A stretch of DNA of 64,000 bases from JAHZMA01 sp965205905. Its GTDB lineage: Bacteria > Pseudomonadota > Alphaproteobacteria > JABAAW01 > JAHZMA01. Position 1 is the stretch's first letter. Every line of letters starts with the position of its first letter. The position numbers were made by a program, and so were the translations under genes. The notes beneath the pieces are model-generated. The model saw nothing but the letters and a program-made list of their open reading frames with translations, made no database searches and had not been told where the DNA came from. The DNA is taken from the NCBI GenBank assembly GCA_965205905.1, contig CBDBHZ010000012.1, positions 496,001 to 560,000 on the forward strand. The letters run 5' to 3'. Shown in pieces: positions 16,442 through 25,900 of the stretch.

Positions 16442-19400
16442 ATGCAACACGCCACGCCTAAAGATGCAATCAACAAGCATCACGATGCTACAACCCCTAC
16501 AAATGCACGCCATAATGTGCATAAAGGTGCTGATGCGAATAGCGACTATAAAAAGCCGAGCGAACAAACGCGCCTTGCGCTAGGCAGTATTATCAACACG
16601 CCGCCACAACCGATTCCTGATATTGTCAGCAAACATAGTGATGAACAGGCGGTTGATATTAAAACTGGCTCACGCCTTTCATTTTTTACAATTTATCTGA
16701 GTGCTATCTTGTGGATTGCCACAATGGTTATGGTAAGGATGTCGCCAGAAATGCAAGCATTATCGCCTATCGAATCGATTCAATTTATCGCCCTTGCCTT
16801 TATGCCATTATTGCTGTTAATGATGGTGTTGATTAATTTACGCAATAATGACAGAAATGCAAGGGTTTTGCGCGAGCAGAGTTTTGCGACGCCAACCGCC
16901 ACAATGCCAATGTATCACAGCGAGCATGGCACAAGTGCAACCTTTAACGATACCATGAATCAGCATACCGCCATGATGCAACAAACCGAAGGCAATCTTA
17001 AAAATATGATTTTAATGGTTGATGAGCGAATCAAGGCGATGCGTACGCTTTCGACCACTGCCGAATCCGAGTTTCAAAATATCACCGAACATATGGGCAA
17101 AGCATTGCGCGATAATTTAGGTAAAATCAGTCAAAGCACCCAAGATTCAATGGGTGAGCTGAAAAATGTGGTAAATGTGATTCAAGACCGCGAAGAGAAT
17201 CTATCCAAATTAACACAACATTTTACCACGATTGAAAAGGATATTGGCGAGATGCTAGAAAAGCGGCAACGTGATATTCGTCAACAAATTGAAACACAAA
17301 TTGGTGGTATTCTATCTGGGTTTGACGACGTTAAAAAAGATATGGATGAATATCAGAAAAATATGTTGCAAGAATGGGTTGCCCAAAATATAGAAAATAA
17401 AGAGCAAATCAGTGACTTGATTGCGCGCCATGATGAAAAAATTAATCATATTTCAGATAATATTCATAAGCGGCAAGAAGATTTGATTGAGAATTTTGAA
17501 AATAGCAATAATGGCATGTATTTGCGGATTCAAAAAATCCTACATGAATTGAATATCAATAACGACCAGCTTGTCAACCGTGTGGAAGCAAGGCAAGTGC
17601 AAATGCGCGATTTATTAGGGCGCAATAACGAACATTTCACCAGCTTATTTGAGCAATATAACACGCAATATAATGATATGTGTCAGAATATTATGACCAT
17701 GCTGAACGATAAAGGGGCTGAGCTTACCACCCAAGTCAGCGATGGCTTAACCAATTTCACCGATATTTTCAAAGGAATGGACGCGCAACGCTTGCAAAAT
17801 GAGCAAAATATTGAGGTTTTCTTGCAAAATCATAGTCAGCAAATCACCGAAAAGCTTTCTACGCATCATACTCATAATTACGATATTATCAGCGACCATC
17901 TCACCAATCATCAAAACTGGATGAGCAATTTGGTTGATTCGGTGCAGAAATATTATACTGATTTTCAACAAAATGCCAATGAATATAAAACAACTTTCGA
18001 GCAAACCATCGGCAATGCCGCGCAAAGCACCAAGCAATTAGGCAAGAATGTGCGTGATGAATTAGAACAAGTCATCACATCGGTCAATCATGCTTCAACC
18101 CATGTCAATCAGCTGACTGGAAATTTCAGCAATGCGTTTGATAAATTAGAAAAAGTGAATGATAAGAGTGAAATTGTGCTCAATAAGGTTGATAAATCGC
18201 TTGGGCAACATATCAGCAAATTGACTGAAAACACCGAAAAATTAGAAAATTGTTCGCAAACAGTTGAAAATAATTTCACCAAACATGCCAATAAAATCAA
18301 TCAAATCAGTGATTATGTTAAGGAATCACAAACCAAAGCCTTTGATGAGTTGGCGCAAACAATCAATGAGCGTCTGCAAATCTTGCAAAATAATATTCAG
18401 CAACATGCGACCATCGGCACCCGTACGCTTAATGATTCTATCGCCAAACAAAGCGAATTGATGAGTGCTGCCCTGCAAAAAAATATCGAGACGATACAAA
18501 AAGGCGGCGTTCATATGAATGATACGCTTGCCAAAACTGGCGTTGAGGTGATTCAAAAATTCAGCACACAAGGCAAGCAAATCGAAACGCAAGTGATTCA
18601 ACTGCTGCATAAACTTCTAAAATCAAGCAAAATGCTTGACCAAGGCGTTGGCAAAATTGATGGGCTCATCACCAATACCGACGATAGGGTTGATAATTTG
18701 AAAACCATCATTCAAAAGCAAACCACTTTCTATGAAGCCTTGTTACAAAGAATGGAACAAAATTCGGGAGCATTGCGTAACCAAATTCAAGGTGACCAAG
18801 AAAAGCTTGTTCATGCCATTCGCGAGGCGGAAGAAAAAGCATCGCTTACCAAAGGCACATTGATGGAAAATTCGGATTTCTTCATTGAAAAAACTGATGA
18901 TATTGTTAATCGCTTCCAATCTATCCATGAAAAAATGTCACAACATATGCGAATGGTCGGCGATATTTCCACCCAAGCGCAAAGCCATTGCACGCAAATG
19001 GACGATAAATTACGCAGCCAAGTGGATAATTTGCAAACTGTTATTAATACGCATAATAATAGCCTAACCACCGCATTCAATCCCGCTATGGATAAATTGA
19101 CTGATGTTTCTGAAAAAATTCAAGAAAAAGCCAGTCATTTCCATGAAACATTCAAGCAATCGGTTGATAAGGTTGATAATATCAGCAATCATTTGGCAGT
19201 TCGCGGTGAAAAAATTCTTGATATTTTCACCAATGCTGAAAGTTCCATTGATAAATCAGCCGATAAACTCACCCATAGCGCGGTGCAAATGCGTGATGTT
19301 GCCAAAGATGTTGAGCGCCATAGCCATACATTTGAAACCATCGTGCAATCGCAACTTCGCGAGATTGACCAATATGGGCAAGATTTTGAAACCCGCATTA

Positions 19401-20581
19401 ACGACCTTAATGGTGCGTTGGGGCGTTATCTACATTCTATCAAAGAACAGGGCAATCAATTTAGCACACAATTTATCAAAAATAGCGATTCCTTCCACAA
19501 CACTGCCGAGAAAATCAATCAAACCTTCGGCACTGCCATTGGTGGGCTCACCAAAAATAGCAGTGAGTTTGAAAATAATCTGCGCCGTCTGCTGACCAGC
19601 CTGCAACAAACAGGCACATTGGTGCAAAATCACAGCAATCAAATCAGCGTTAATAATCAAAAAATGAATGAGTTTGATGCCATATCTAAACAAGCGGTTG
19701 ACCGCGTGATTGAGAAATTAGGCAATCTTAGCGGTGCTTTTGATAAGGTAACTGAACGGATGAATCACAATATTGTCAAATTAAGTGCCACTATTGCCGA
19801 TAAGCAATCGGGTATGCTTTCGGTGAGCGATAAAATGCAATCTGTGCAAGAACAGCTGGTGGATCAATGCCGTGAGGCGATGAATATCACCAATCAGGCA
19901 TCTGAAGTGTTTAAGAGCCTGCCCACCAATACTGATGTTAATCTTAATGCCGAGACTACGCCTATTGCAAATGTAATAACGGCAAAGCCAAAAAATCCAA
20001 CAAGTTCATTGGCAACCACAATCACCACACCTGAAAAAGGCTTGCCACCCAGAAATCCAGAAGTGAATCCCAAAATGGCGCCTGAACAGCATCAAATGCG
20101 TGATGAAACCTCGCCCCCTGCCCATAAGGTTGATGATATGAAATACCGCAATTTTATGAATTCTGCACGCAATCTTATTGAAGATTTGCATAAAACCAGT
20201 GTTGAGCTTTCCAGAAATCTGCTTGATAAATCTGAGTTCAAAAAAATAGAAACTGATTACAAAAAGGGCAAGCGCAATGCATTTACCTTGCATCTTCTTA
20301 GCCGCAATAATCATGATTTTGCCAACCATATTTCTGGTGAGAACCTCCGCAATATTGAAACCAAGCAATTATTGGAAACCTATCAAAATAAGTTTGAAAG
20401 CCTGATGCATAGCTCAAAAGAATTTTCACCTGATAATTCTTTGGCAACTGATTTCAGCCTATCGGATATTGGCAAGCTTTACACCATGCTGGCTAAAATC
20501 GCCGGACGAAACTTAAATGGAAATACAGAGCGTAATATTGGCGCAAACAACATGCACACGAATGGAGCAATGATAAATTGA
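16442..20581 (+). CDS. Giant membrane-anchored coiled-coil protein (1379 residues)
   Basis: A hydrophilic 75-residue N-terminus is followed by two membrane helices (about 80-100 and 112-133), so both ends should face the cytoplasm. Residues from about 180 to 1150 are almost entirely helical and heptad-like, with few Pro or Gly, and contain repeated phrases of the type LxxHTxxxxxxISDxxxxxQ, reminiscent of apolipoprotein- or methyl-accepting-type helical repeats. A Pro-rich linker (about 1170-1235) leads to a compact conserved-looking C-terminal domain (about 1240-1350) beginning KYRNFMNSARNLIEDLHK. A GAGGAAAAG ribosome site supports the start. I know of no function; a structural, polar or envelope-scaffold role is a guess. 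SMC or chemoreceptor signalling hairpins are not seen. Confidence 0.75.
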   Translation: MQHATPKDAINKHHDATTPTNARHNVHKGADANSDYKKPSEQTRLALGSIINTPPQPIPDIVSKHSDEQAVDIKTGSRLSFFTIYLSAILWIATMVMVRMSPEMQALSPIESIQFIALAFMPLLLLMMVLINLRNNDRNARVLREQSFATPTATMPMYHSEHGTSATFNDTMNQHTAMMQQTEGNLKNMILMVDERIKAMRTLSTTAESEFQNITEHMGKALRDNLGKISQSTQDSMGELKNVVNVIQDREENLSKLTQHFTTIEKDIGEMLEKRQRDIRQQIETQIGGILSGFDDVKKDMDEYQKNMLQEWVAQNIENKEQISDLIARHDEKINHISDNIHKRQEDLIENFENSNNGMYLRIQKILHELNINNDQLVNRVEARQVQMRDLLGRNNEHFTSLFEQYNTQYNDMCQNIMTMLNDKGAELTTQVSDGLTNFTDIFKGMDAQRLQNEQNIEVFLQNHSQQITEKLSTHHTHNYDIISDHLTNHQNWMSNLVDSVQKYYTDFQQNANEYKTTFEQTIGNAAQSTKQLGKNVRDELEQVITSVNHASTHVNQLTGNFSNAFDKLEKVNDKSEIVLNKVDKSLGQHISKLTENTEKLENCSQTVENNFTKHANKINQISDYVKESQTKAFDELAQTINERLQILQNNIQQHATIGTRTLNDSIAKQSELMSAALQKNIETIQKGGVHMNDTLAKTGVEVIQKFSTQGKQIETQVIQLLHKLLKSSKMLDQGVGKIDGLITNTDDRVDNLKTIIQKQTTFYEALLQRMEQNSGALRNQIQGDQEKLVHAIREAEEKASLTKGTLMENSDFFIEKTDDIVNRFQSIHEKMSQHMRMVGDISTQAQSHCTQMDDKLRSQVDNLQTVINTHNNSLTTAFNPAMDKLTDVSEKIQEKASHFHETFKQSVDKVDNISNHLAVRGEKILDIFTNAESSIDKSADKLTHSAVQMRDVAKDVERHSHTFETIVQSQLREIDQYGQDFETRINDLNGALGRYLHSIKEQGNQFSTQFIKNSDSFHNTAEKINQTFGTAIGGLTKNSSEFENNLRRLLTSLQQTGTLVQNHSNQISVNNQKMNEFDAISKQAVDRVIEKLGNLSGAFDKVTERMNHNIVKLSATIADKQSGMLSVSDKMQSVQEQLVDQCREAMNITNQASEVFKSLPTNTDVNLNAETTPIANVITAKPKNPTSSLATTITTPEKGLPPRNPEVNPKMAPEQHQMRDETSPPAHKVDDMKYRNFMNSARNLIEDLHKTSVELSRNLLDKSEFKKIETDYKKGKRNAFTLHLLSRNNHDFANHISGENLRNIETKQLLETYQNKFESLMHSSKEFSPDNSLATDFSLSDIGKLYTMLAKIAGRNLNGNTERNIGANNMHTNGAMIN

Positions 20582-20631
20582 CAGATTAAAGCGATATATG
20601 CTATCTAGCTATCATTGATAAAGGATAGCAA

Positions 20632-21441
20632 ATGAAGCGAGAAGTTGACACAGAGAGATTTTTAACCGAAACATTTTCGCAAATGCCAAAATTTAATGCA
20701 GGCGAAGTGTGGTTAGCGGGCGCAGGTCCCGGACGTATCGGCATGGTAACGTTAGAGGTTGTCTATGCCGTTCAGAATGCCGACCATATTATCTATGATG
20801 CTTTGATTAATGATGAGATTTTGCAATGGGTATCACCCGATACCAAGCTGATTTTTGCGGGCAAACGTGGCGGCAAAAAATCAATCAAACAAGCTGATAT
20901 TACCGACCAGATGATTAATCTTGCCCGTGCTGGCAACAAGATTTTACGGCTAAAAGGCGGCGACCCTTTCACGTTTGCGCGTGGTGGTGAGGAGGCACTT
21001 AAGCTGAATGATGCCGATATTCCGTTTCGGGTGTTACCGGGTGTTACCGCAGGCATTGGCGGTTTGGCGGCGGCGGGCATTCCGCTCACCCAGCGCGAAA
21101 GCAATATCAATGTGATGTTTCTTACGGGTCATGCGCTTACGGGCGATGTGCCAGATACGCTTGATTGGCACGCCATCAGCAAAGCCGCGGATGTGATGAT
21201 TTGGTATATGGCAGTCAAGCATTTTGATATTATTGCTGATAATCTGATGCAAGCGGGGCGCAACCCAAATGATTCAGTTGCGTTTATTTCGAACGCATCG
21301 CACCCCAATCAGCAAATCCATATTTGCCGATTGCAACAAGCGGGCAAGACCGCTGCAAACGTTGAAACCCCTGCCATTATCGCGATTGGTGCAATCATTG
21401 ATTTACAGCCGATATTGGCGAAAAACTTTCTATCATGGTGA
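20632..21441 (+). CDS. cobA: Uroporphyrinogen-III C-methyltransferase
   Basis: A 269-residue SUMT enzyme that adds two methyl groups from SAM to uroporphyrinogen III to give precorrin-2, the branch point to sirohaem and cobalamin. Motifs are clear: VWLAGAGPGRIGMVTL near residue 24, RLKGGDPFTFARGGEEA in the middle and LPGVTAGIGGLAAAGIPLT after it. It is a stand-alone enzyme, not the CysG fusion. Its start is preceded by AAAGGA inside a small GCTATC/GATAGC hairpin (20603-20629). No other cobalamin or sirohaem gene is present in the window. The stop codon overlaps the next gene by a few bases. Confidence 0.94.
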   Translation: MKREVDTERFLTETFSQMPKFNAGEVWLAGAGPGRIGMVTLEVVYAVQNADHIIYDALINDEILQWVSPDTKLIFAGKRGGKKSIKQADITDQMINLARAGNKILRLKGGDPFTFARGGEEALKLNDADIPFRVLPGVTAGIGGLAAAGIPLTQRESNINVMFLTGHALTGDVPDTLDWHAISKAADVMIWYMAVKHFDIIADNLMQAGRNPNDSVAFISNASHPNQQIHICRLQQAGKTAANVETPAIIAIGAIIDLQPILAKNFLSW

Positions 21442-22083
21442 TGCGCTTATTTAGCCTTATCATTCTATGCGCCCCTCTCATCTCACTGGTCGCGCCCAAT
21501 GCCAATGCGCTTACATTGCATTATCAGTTTTTAGGGGCAGGCAAGGCAGAGTTAAAGTTCGCGCAACCCAGCGATACCGACTACCACCTCACTTTGAATG
21601 CCAGATTTTTAAGCAAGCAACAAAAAAATATCAGCAAGGGCATGTTTGATGGACGGAATTTAATCTCGCAATATTATGAAGATGATAAGCGCAAAATCGG
21701 CGATGATATTCTAGGCGCGCATATTTTGGGCGAAAGGGTATTTGACCCCGTTAGTGCGTTATGGCAAATCATGTTGGCATCACACGAAACATGCGATGGG
21801 TTAACTATCCGTTACCATAATGGCAAGGGGTATCACCAAATCATGCTTACCGATATGCAAAAGTTGGATTTAGACCAAGAAATATAAAGCACTCAACGCA
21901 TCGGCGGCTTTTAGCTGTATGCTGACCTATCTTAACGAAAAAGCGGGTTCGCAAAATCATTCCATCGTTACTTTTTTACGGGTGGCCCCAAAATCAAACC
22001 AACTTGCCAGCCACCCTATTCTTTATCAGTTTAAGAATCACCGCAATATTCAATTCACCCTTACCGATGTTACCGCCCAATAA
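21435..22083 (+). pseudogene. DUF3108-like exported protein, frameshifted
   Basis: The first 150 codons (21435-21887) give a Sec signal peptide (MRLFSLIILCAPLISLVAPNANA) and a domain starting LTLHYQFLGAGKAEL that resembles DUF3108 periplasmic proteins. They stop at TAA 21885-21887, but the neighbouring frame continues directly with YKALNASAAFSCMLTYLNE and runs to a stop at 22081-22083 overlapping the gluQ start. The span is 649 bases, so removing one base, most simply an A in GAAATA near 21880, restores a 215-residue protein of normal length. It is either a real frameshift or a sequence error. The family's function is unknown. ATG 21441, overlapping the cobA stop, is an alternative start. Confidence 0.7.
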
Positions 22084-22921
22084 ACATTATCGCAAACATT
22101 ACCGTTTCGCCCCCTCGCCTACCCATTATATGCATCAAGGCAATGCGGTTTCGGCATGTTTGAATTATATACTGGCGCAACAAAACAAGGCGCGCTTTAC
22201 CCTGCGGATTGAAGATATTGACCATACCAGATGTAAGCCCGAATATACGCAAGCGATTTATGATGATTTACATTGGCTCGGTATTAAGTGGCATGATGCT
22301 GTACGTGTACAATCCAAGCATATCGCGGATTATGATGAGGCGATTAATAAGCTCGCCATGCAGGGAGTGCTTTATGGTTGCCAATGTAGCCGTAAGGATT
22401 ATCAGCATCTCCCCCACTACCCCGCCACATGCCGTGCTAATATTATTGGTAATCAGCTTGATTTGCAAATGGCGATTCAGCGTGGCAATGCTATCCGTAT
22501 TAATATTGAGCTTGCCTGCAGTCGCGCCAATATACCCAACGCCCGAATTCGCCCCTGCATGATGAGATTATTAAGACGGCGCGATATTGGCACATCATAT
22601 CATATTGCGGTGGTGGTTGATGATGCGTTGCAAGGCATTACCCATATTGTGCGTGGCAGTGATTTAGAGGCTATAACCCCGCTTCATCTGTTATTGCAGA
22701 AATTGCTTGGCTTGCCAGCACCGCATTATCAGCATCATGCTTTGATATTGAATGCGCAGGGTGAGAAATTATCTAAATCGGCGAAAGATAGCTTTCGGCT
22801 TCGTGATTTGCCATGTGAGAGTTACTGGCAAATCGCATGGGCAAGATATGCTTTAAGGCAAGTGCTTAATATTTACAAAATACATCAGCTTCTACCCGAC
22901 CATATGCAAGAGTCGTATTAG
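22067..22921 (+). CDS. gluQ: Glutamyl-Q tRNA(Asp) synthetase
   Basis: A truncated class I glutamyl-tRNA synthetase paralogue that attaches glutamate to queuosine in tRNA(Asp). The signature HIGH-like motif is SPTHYMHQGNA, the KMSKS-like motif is GEKLSKS, and the anticodon-binding domain is absent. The zinc-site cysteines appear as CQCSRKDYQHLPHYPATC. I choose ATG 22067 (284 residues) over an in-frame TTG at 22004 because the catalytic domain begins just after it. The last 56 bases overlap, on the opposite strand, the end of the giant repeat gene. Confidence 0.9.
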   Translation: MLPPNKHYRKHYRFAPSPTHYMHQGNAVSACLNYILAQQNKARFTLRIEDIDHTRCKPEYTQAIYDDLHWLGIKWHDAVRVQSKHIADYDEAINKLAMQGVLYGCQCSRKDYQHLPHYPATCRANIIGNQLDLQMAIQRGNAIRINIELACSRANIPNARIRPCMMRLLRRRDIGTSYHIAVVVDDALQGITHIVRGSDLEAITPLHLLLQKLLGLPAPHYQHHALILNAQGEKLSKSAKDSFRLRDLPCESYWQIAWARYALRQVLNIYKIHQLLPDHMQESY

Positions 22922-25900
22922 AAACAACAACTTGCTGTACCCTTGAGCCATTGCTGGGTACTAACGAATATGTAACGCGTCTGCCGTAAGAATTAGAAAC
23001 CGGCGGCGACTGCAATTGTTGAGTTGCCCCTACTGATGCAGCTGCCACAATATTGGTGCCGGGTGCTGCACCTTGCTGCATTCCTGTAATAGTGGCGTTC
23101 GATGGGGTAGAAGGCACTGCATTATACAGCTGGCTAAATGTCGTGCGGTAATATTCTTGGCTATGGCGCCGAGCTTTCACATTTGGCGCAGAATCAACGG
23201 TGCTGCTGCCATTAAGCATTTTTATTGGAACATCGAATTTGCTAGTTAATGTCGTGCTAGTTAACACACATGCATTATAGCTGCTAAAATTAGTGCCATT
23301 ACCACCATTACCACCACCAAGAGCATAAACAGCATTTAAATCAAGATGTTTCACACTTACATTATGCTGTAGCAACGGATATTGATTGACTGTATAGATA
23401 CGGCTTAAATCAGTGGGTTCCTTGAGGCTATAGTTTGAGCCGGACTGGAATGCAACTTCATATTCAATGCCATAATGATCGTCAGAAGATGGACGCCCCG
23501 CCAGTGTGAATTCTAAATAGGCGGTATCGCCATTCAAAGAGTTTATGTTAGTTATTATTGGTATGACTTTTTGTAGCGTAGCACTCCAACTGCCCCAACT
23601 GGCAGTGGTGCCATCTACATTCAGTGTGCGCGACCTGATCTTATATTTCAAATAAGTCGGTGCTAATGTTTTTTGCCCTACCAGAATAGGAAGATAAAAG
23701 TCCGTTTTATATGAATTCGACTGAGGCGTGCCATTTAGCTTGCCCGTGCTGGTGCGCCCACTGCCACCACTTACCTTATTATAATCTTGTAACGACATGG
23801 TATAATGTGCATCAGCATAGGGCTCAGTGGTCTGATTCCAGCGATGCGATATCTGCAAAGCAAAATAAATATCTATGGTGCGCCTAATATCATCATCAAT
23901 CGCCACCGTATCATTATCCTCTACATCTACCCTATTGGTGCCAACCAGTTTTGAATCCAAGTAAAGAATATATCTATAAGAACCAGTGCCTGAACGCGCC
24001 CTAATAGCAACTGGCACATTAATCGTGCTACCAGATACAGTATTGGCAGGGATGGTAACATCTATTTCGCCACGTTCCCAAACCGTGTTACTGAGCGACC
24101 TATTCCTATTCCTAGATTGACGCAAAAAGACGGTTTTAAAGGTTACGGCTGAAGAAACTGGTGGGCCATAGATTTTTATCGGCACATTCACTGTGCCACC
24201 TGCATCAGGAAAACTCTCTTGCGTATAAAACGCATTGCTCTGTGGATTCACATATTCAACCCTATATTGCTTATGGAATTCATATTTTGCGAGTTCTTTC
24301 TTCGCAAAAGCAATAACAATGCCCTGTTCAGGTGTTTCTACCAACTGTAATTCAACTTCTAAAGTTGTATTATAGACCGGCACTTCCCAAATATAGTCAA
24401 AACCAGCAGGGTTATCAAGGTTAGGCTTCGTGCCTTCTGGCATAGTAACGGTTATGGTTTCCCATAAGCCCCAATCACCACCATCTGCCTTAAAGCGGCG
24501 TATTAAGGTTAGATCAATATCCGCAACAGCTTCTTGACCACTATAATGCGGGTGGATTGTTGTGCTTACCATCTCACCGGGTTTTGTCAGTGTTACATCT
24601 ACCGCACCCTTAACACCCGCAAACGACATATCGTAAGCGCGCACTATGAATGTGGTGGATTCAAACCCGGGCGTTGTGCTGGATTGCAACGGCGCATCAG
24701 CATCATCATTAGTGATTAATTCTACAGTAACCGCGCCATTATCGTTCAGCGGTGCAGGATAGATAACGTTACCCGTGCTGCTGCCTGCGGGAATCGTAAC
24801 CAGCAATGTATCACTGGCTTTACCGGTAATTGTTGCCCGAATTGGCACAGTTATATCGGCTAACGCAGTCTGCACTGCACTATCACTCTCATTATAAAGT
24901 TCGATTGTTATGCCAACATCTTCACCGGGACGTGCCGTGGTTGGGTCGGCTAAATCATTGCCTATCATCCGAATGGTGCCAGTCTGCACGGTTTGGCTAA
25001 TCGCATTATAATTATATGTGGTTACAGAACCTGAATCCCATTCCACGCCACTATCACCACCGGGTTTCAAACGCACCTGCATGTTAAATAGCGAATTAAA
25101 ATGCGGTATCACATAGTTGAAAGTGGTGTTTTGGCTTGTGCCTAAAGCCACTGCAAAATCAAACCAGTTGCTCCATGTGCCATCATCAATCTGGGTTCTA
25201 CGTTGCATAATAGCTGTAACATTGTTGTATGTTATGCTTGCACCTGATTGCCGTGCCACCTCAATAGCGATGCTATTACCGGGCACCACTGTTGAGGTAA
25301 CCACATCAGCAGAATTAAATTTAAGTTCATAGCCATTAAGACTATAGCGGACATCATCTAAACTGGCATTGGCAGCGGTGAATAGGCTGTTATTTGACGG
25401 CAAATCTAAACTGATGGTAACATATTTATTATCACCATCTGGTAGCTTATAACTAAGCGCATGGGAAGTATCGCCTGATGTATGGGCAACTGTGAATCTA
25501 TCAATGGCGGTTACAACGCTTGTTGTTCTATCAGAAATCACTGCCTTCAGCGGTATCAGCATATCTTTATTAACCGCACTGGTAAATGCCAAATTATAAT
25601 TCACCACTTTCCCTGTATAATAGGTTGTGCTAGTGGATGTTGTAGAAGAAAAGCTATAGGTGGAGGCTGGCACCGTATTATTGGTAACACTAACAGTATG
25701 TTTTGAATTGCCTAAATCCACATAAAAGCCTGTGGCTGAGTTATCTATCAGCTCAAATTCAATATCCGCATAGGTGTAATCCTCGCTAGGCGTGGTTGTG
25801 CTAAGGGTGAAAGTGTTGCTAAACTGAACAGGCGTAAAGGTTGCATATTCCCAAGCTTGCCATGCCTCACCATAGATACGTTTTCTTAACCGATATTGCA

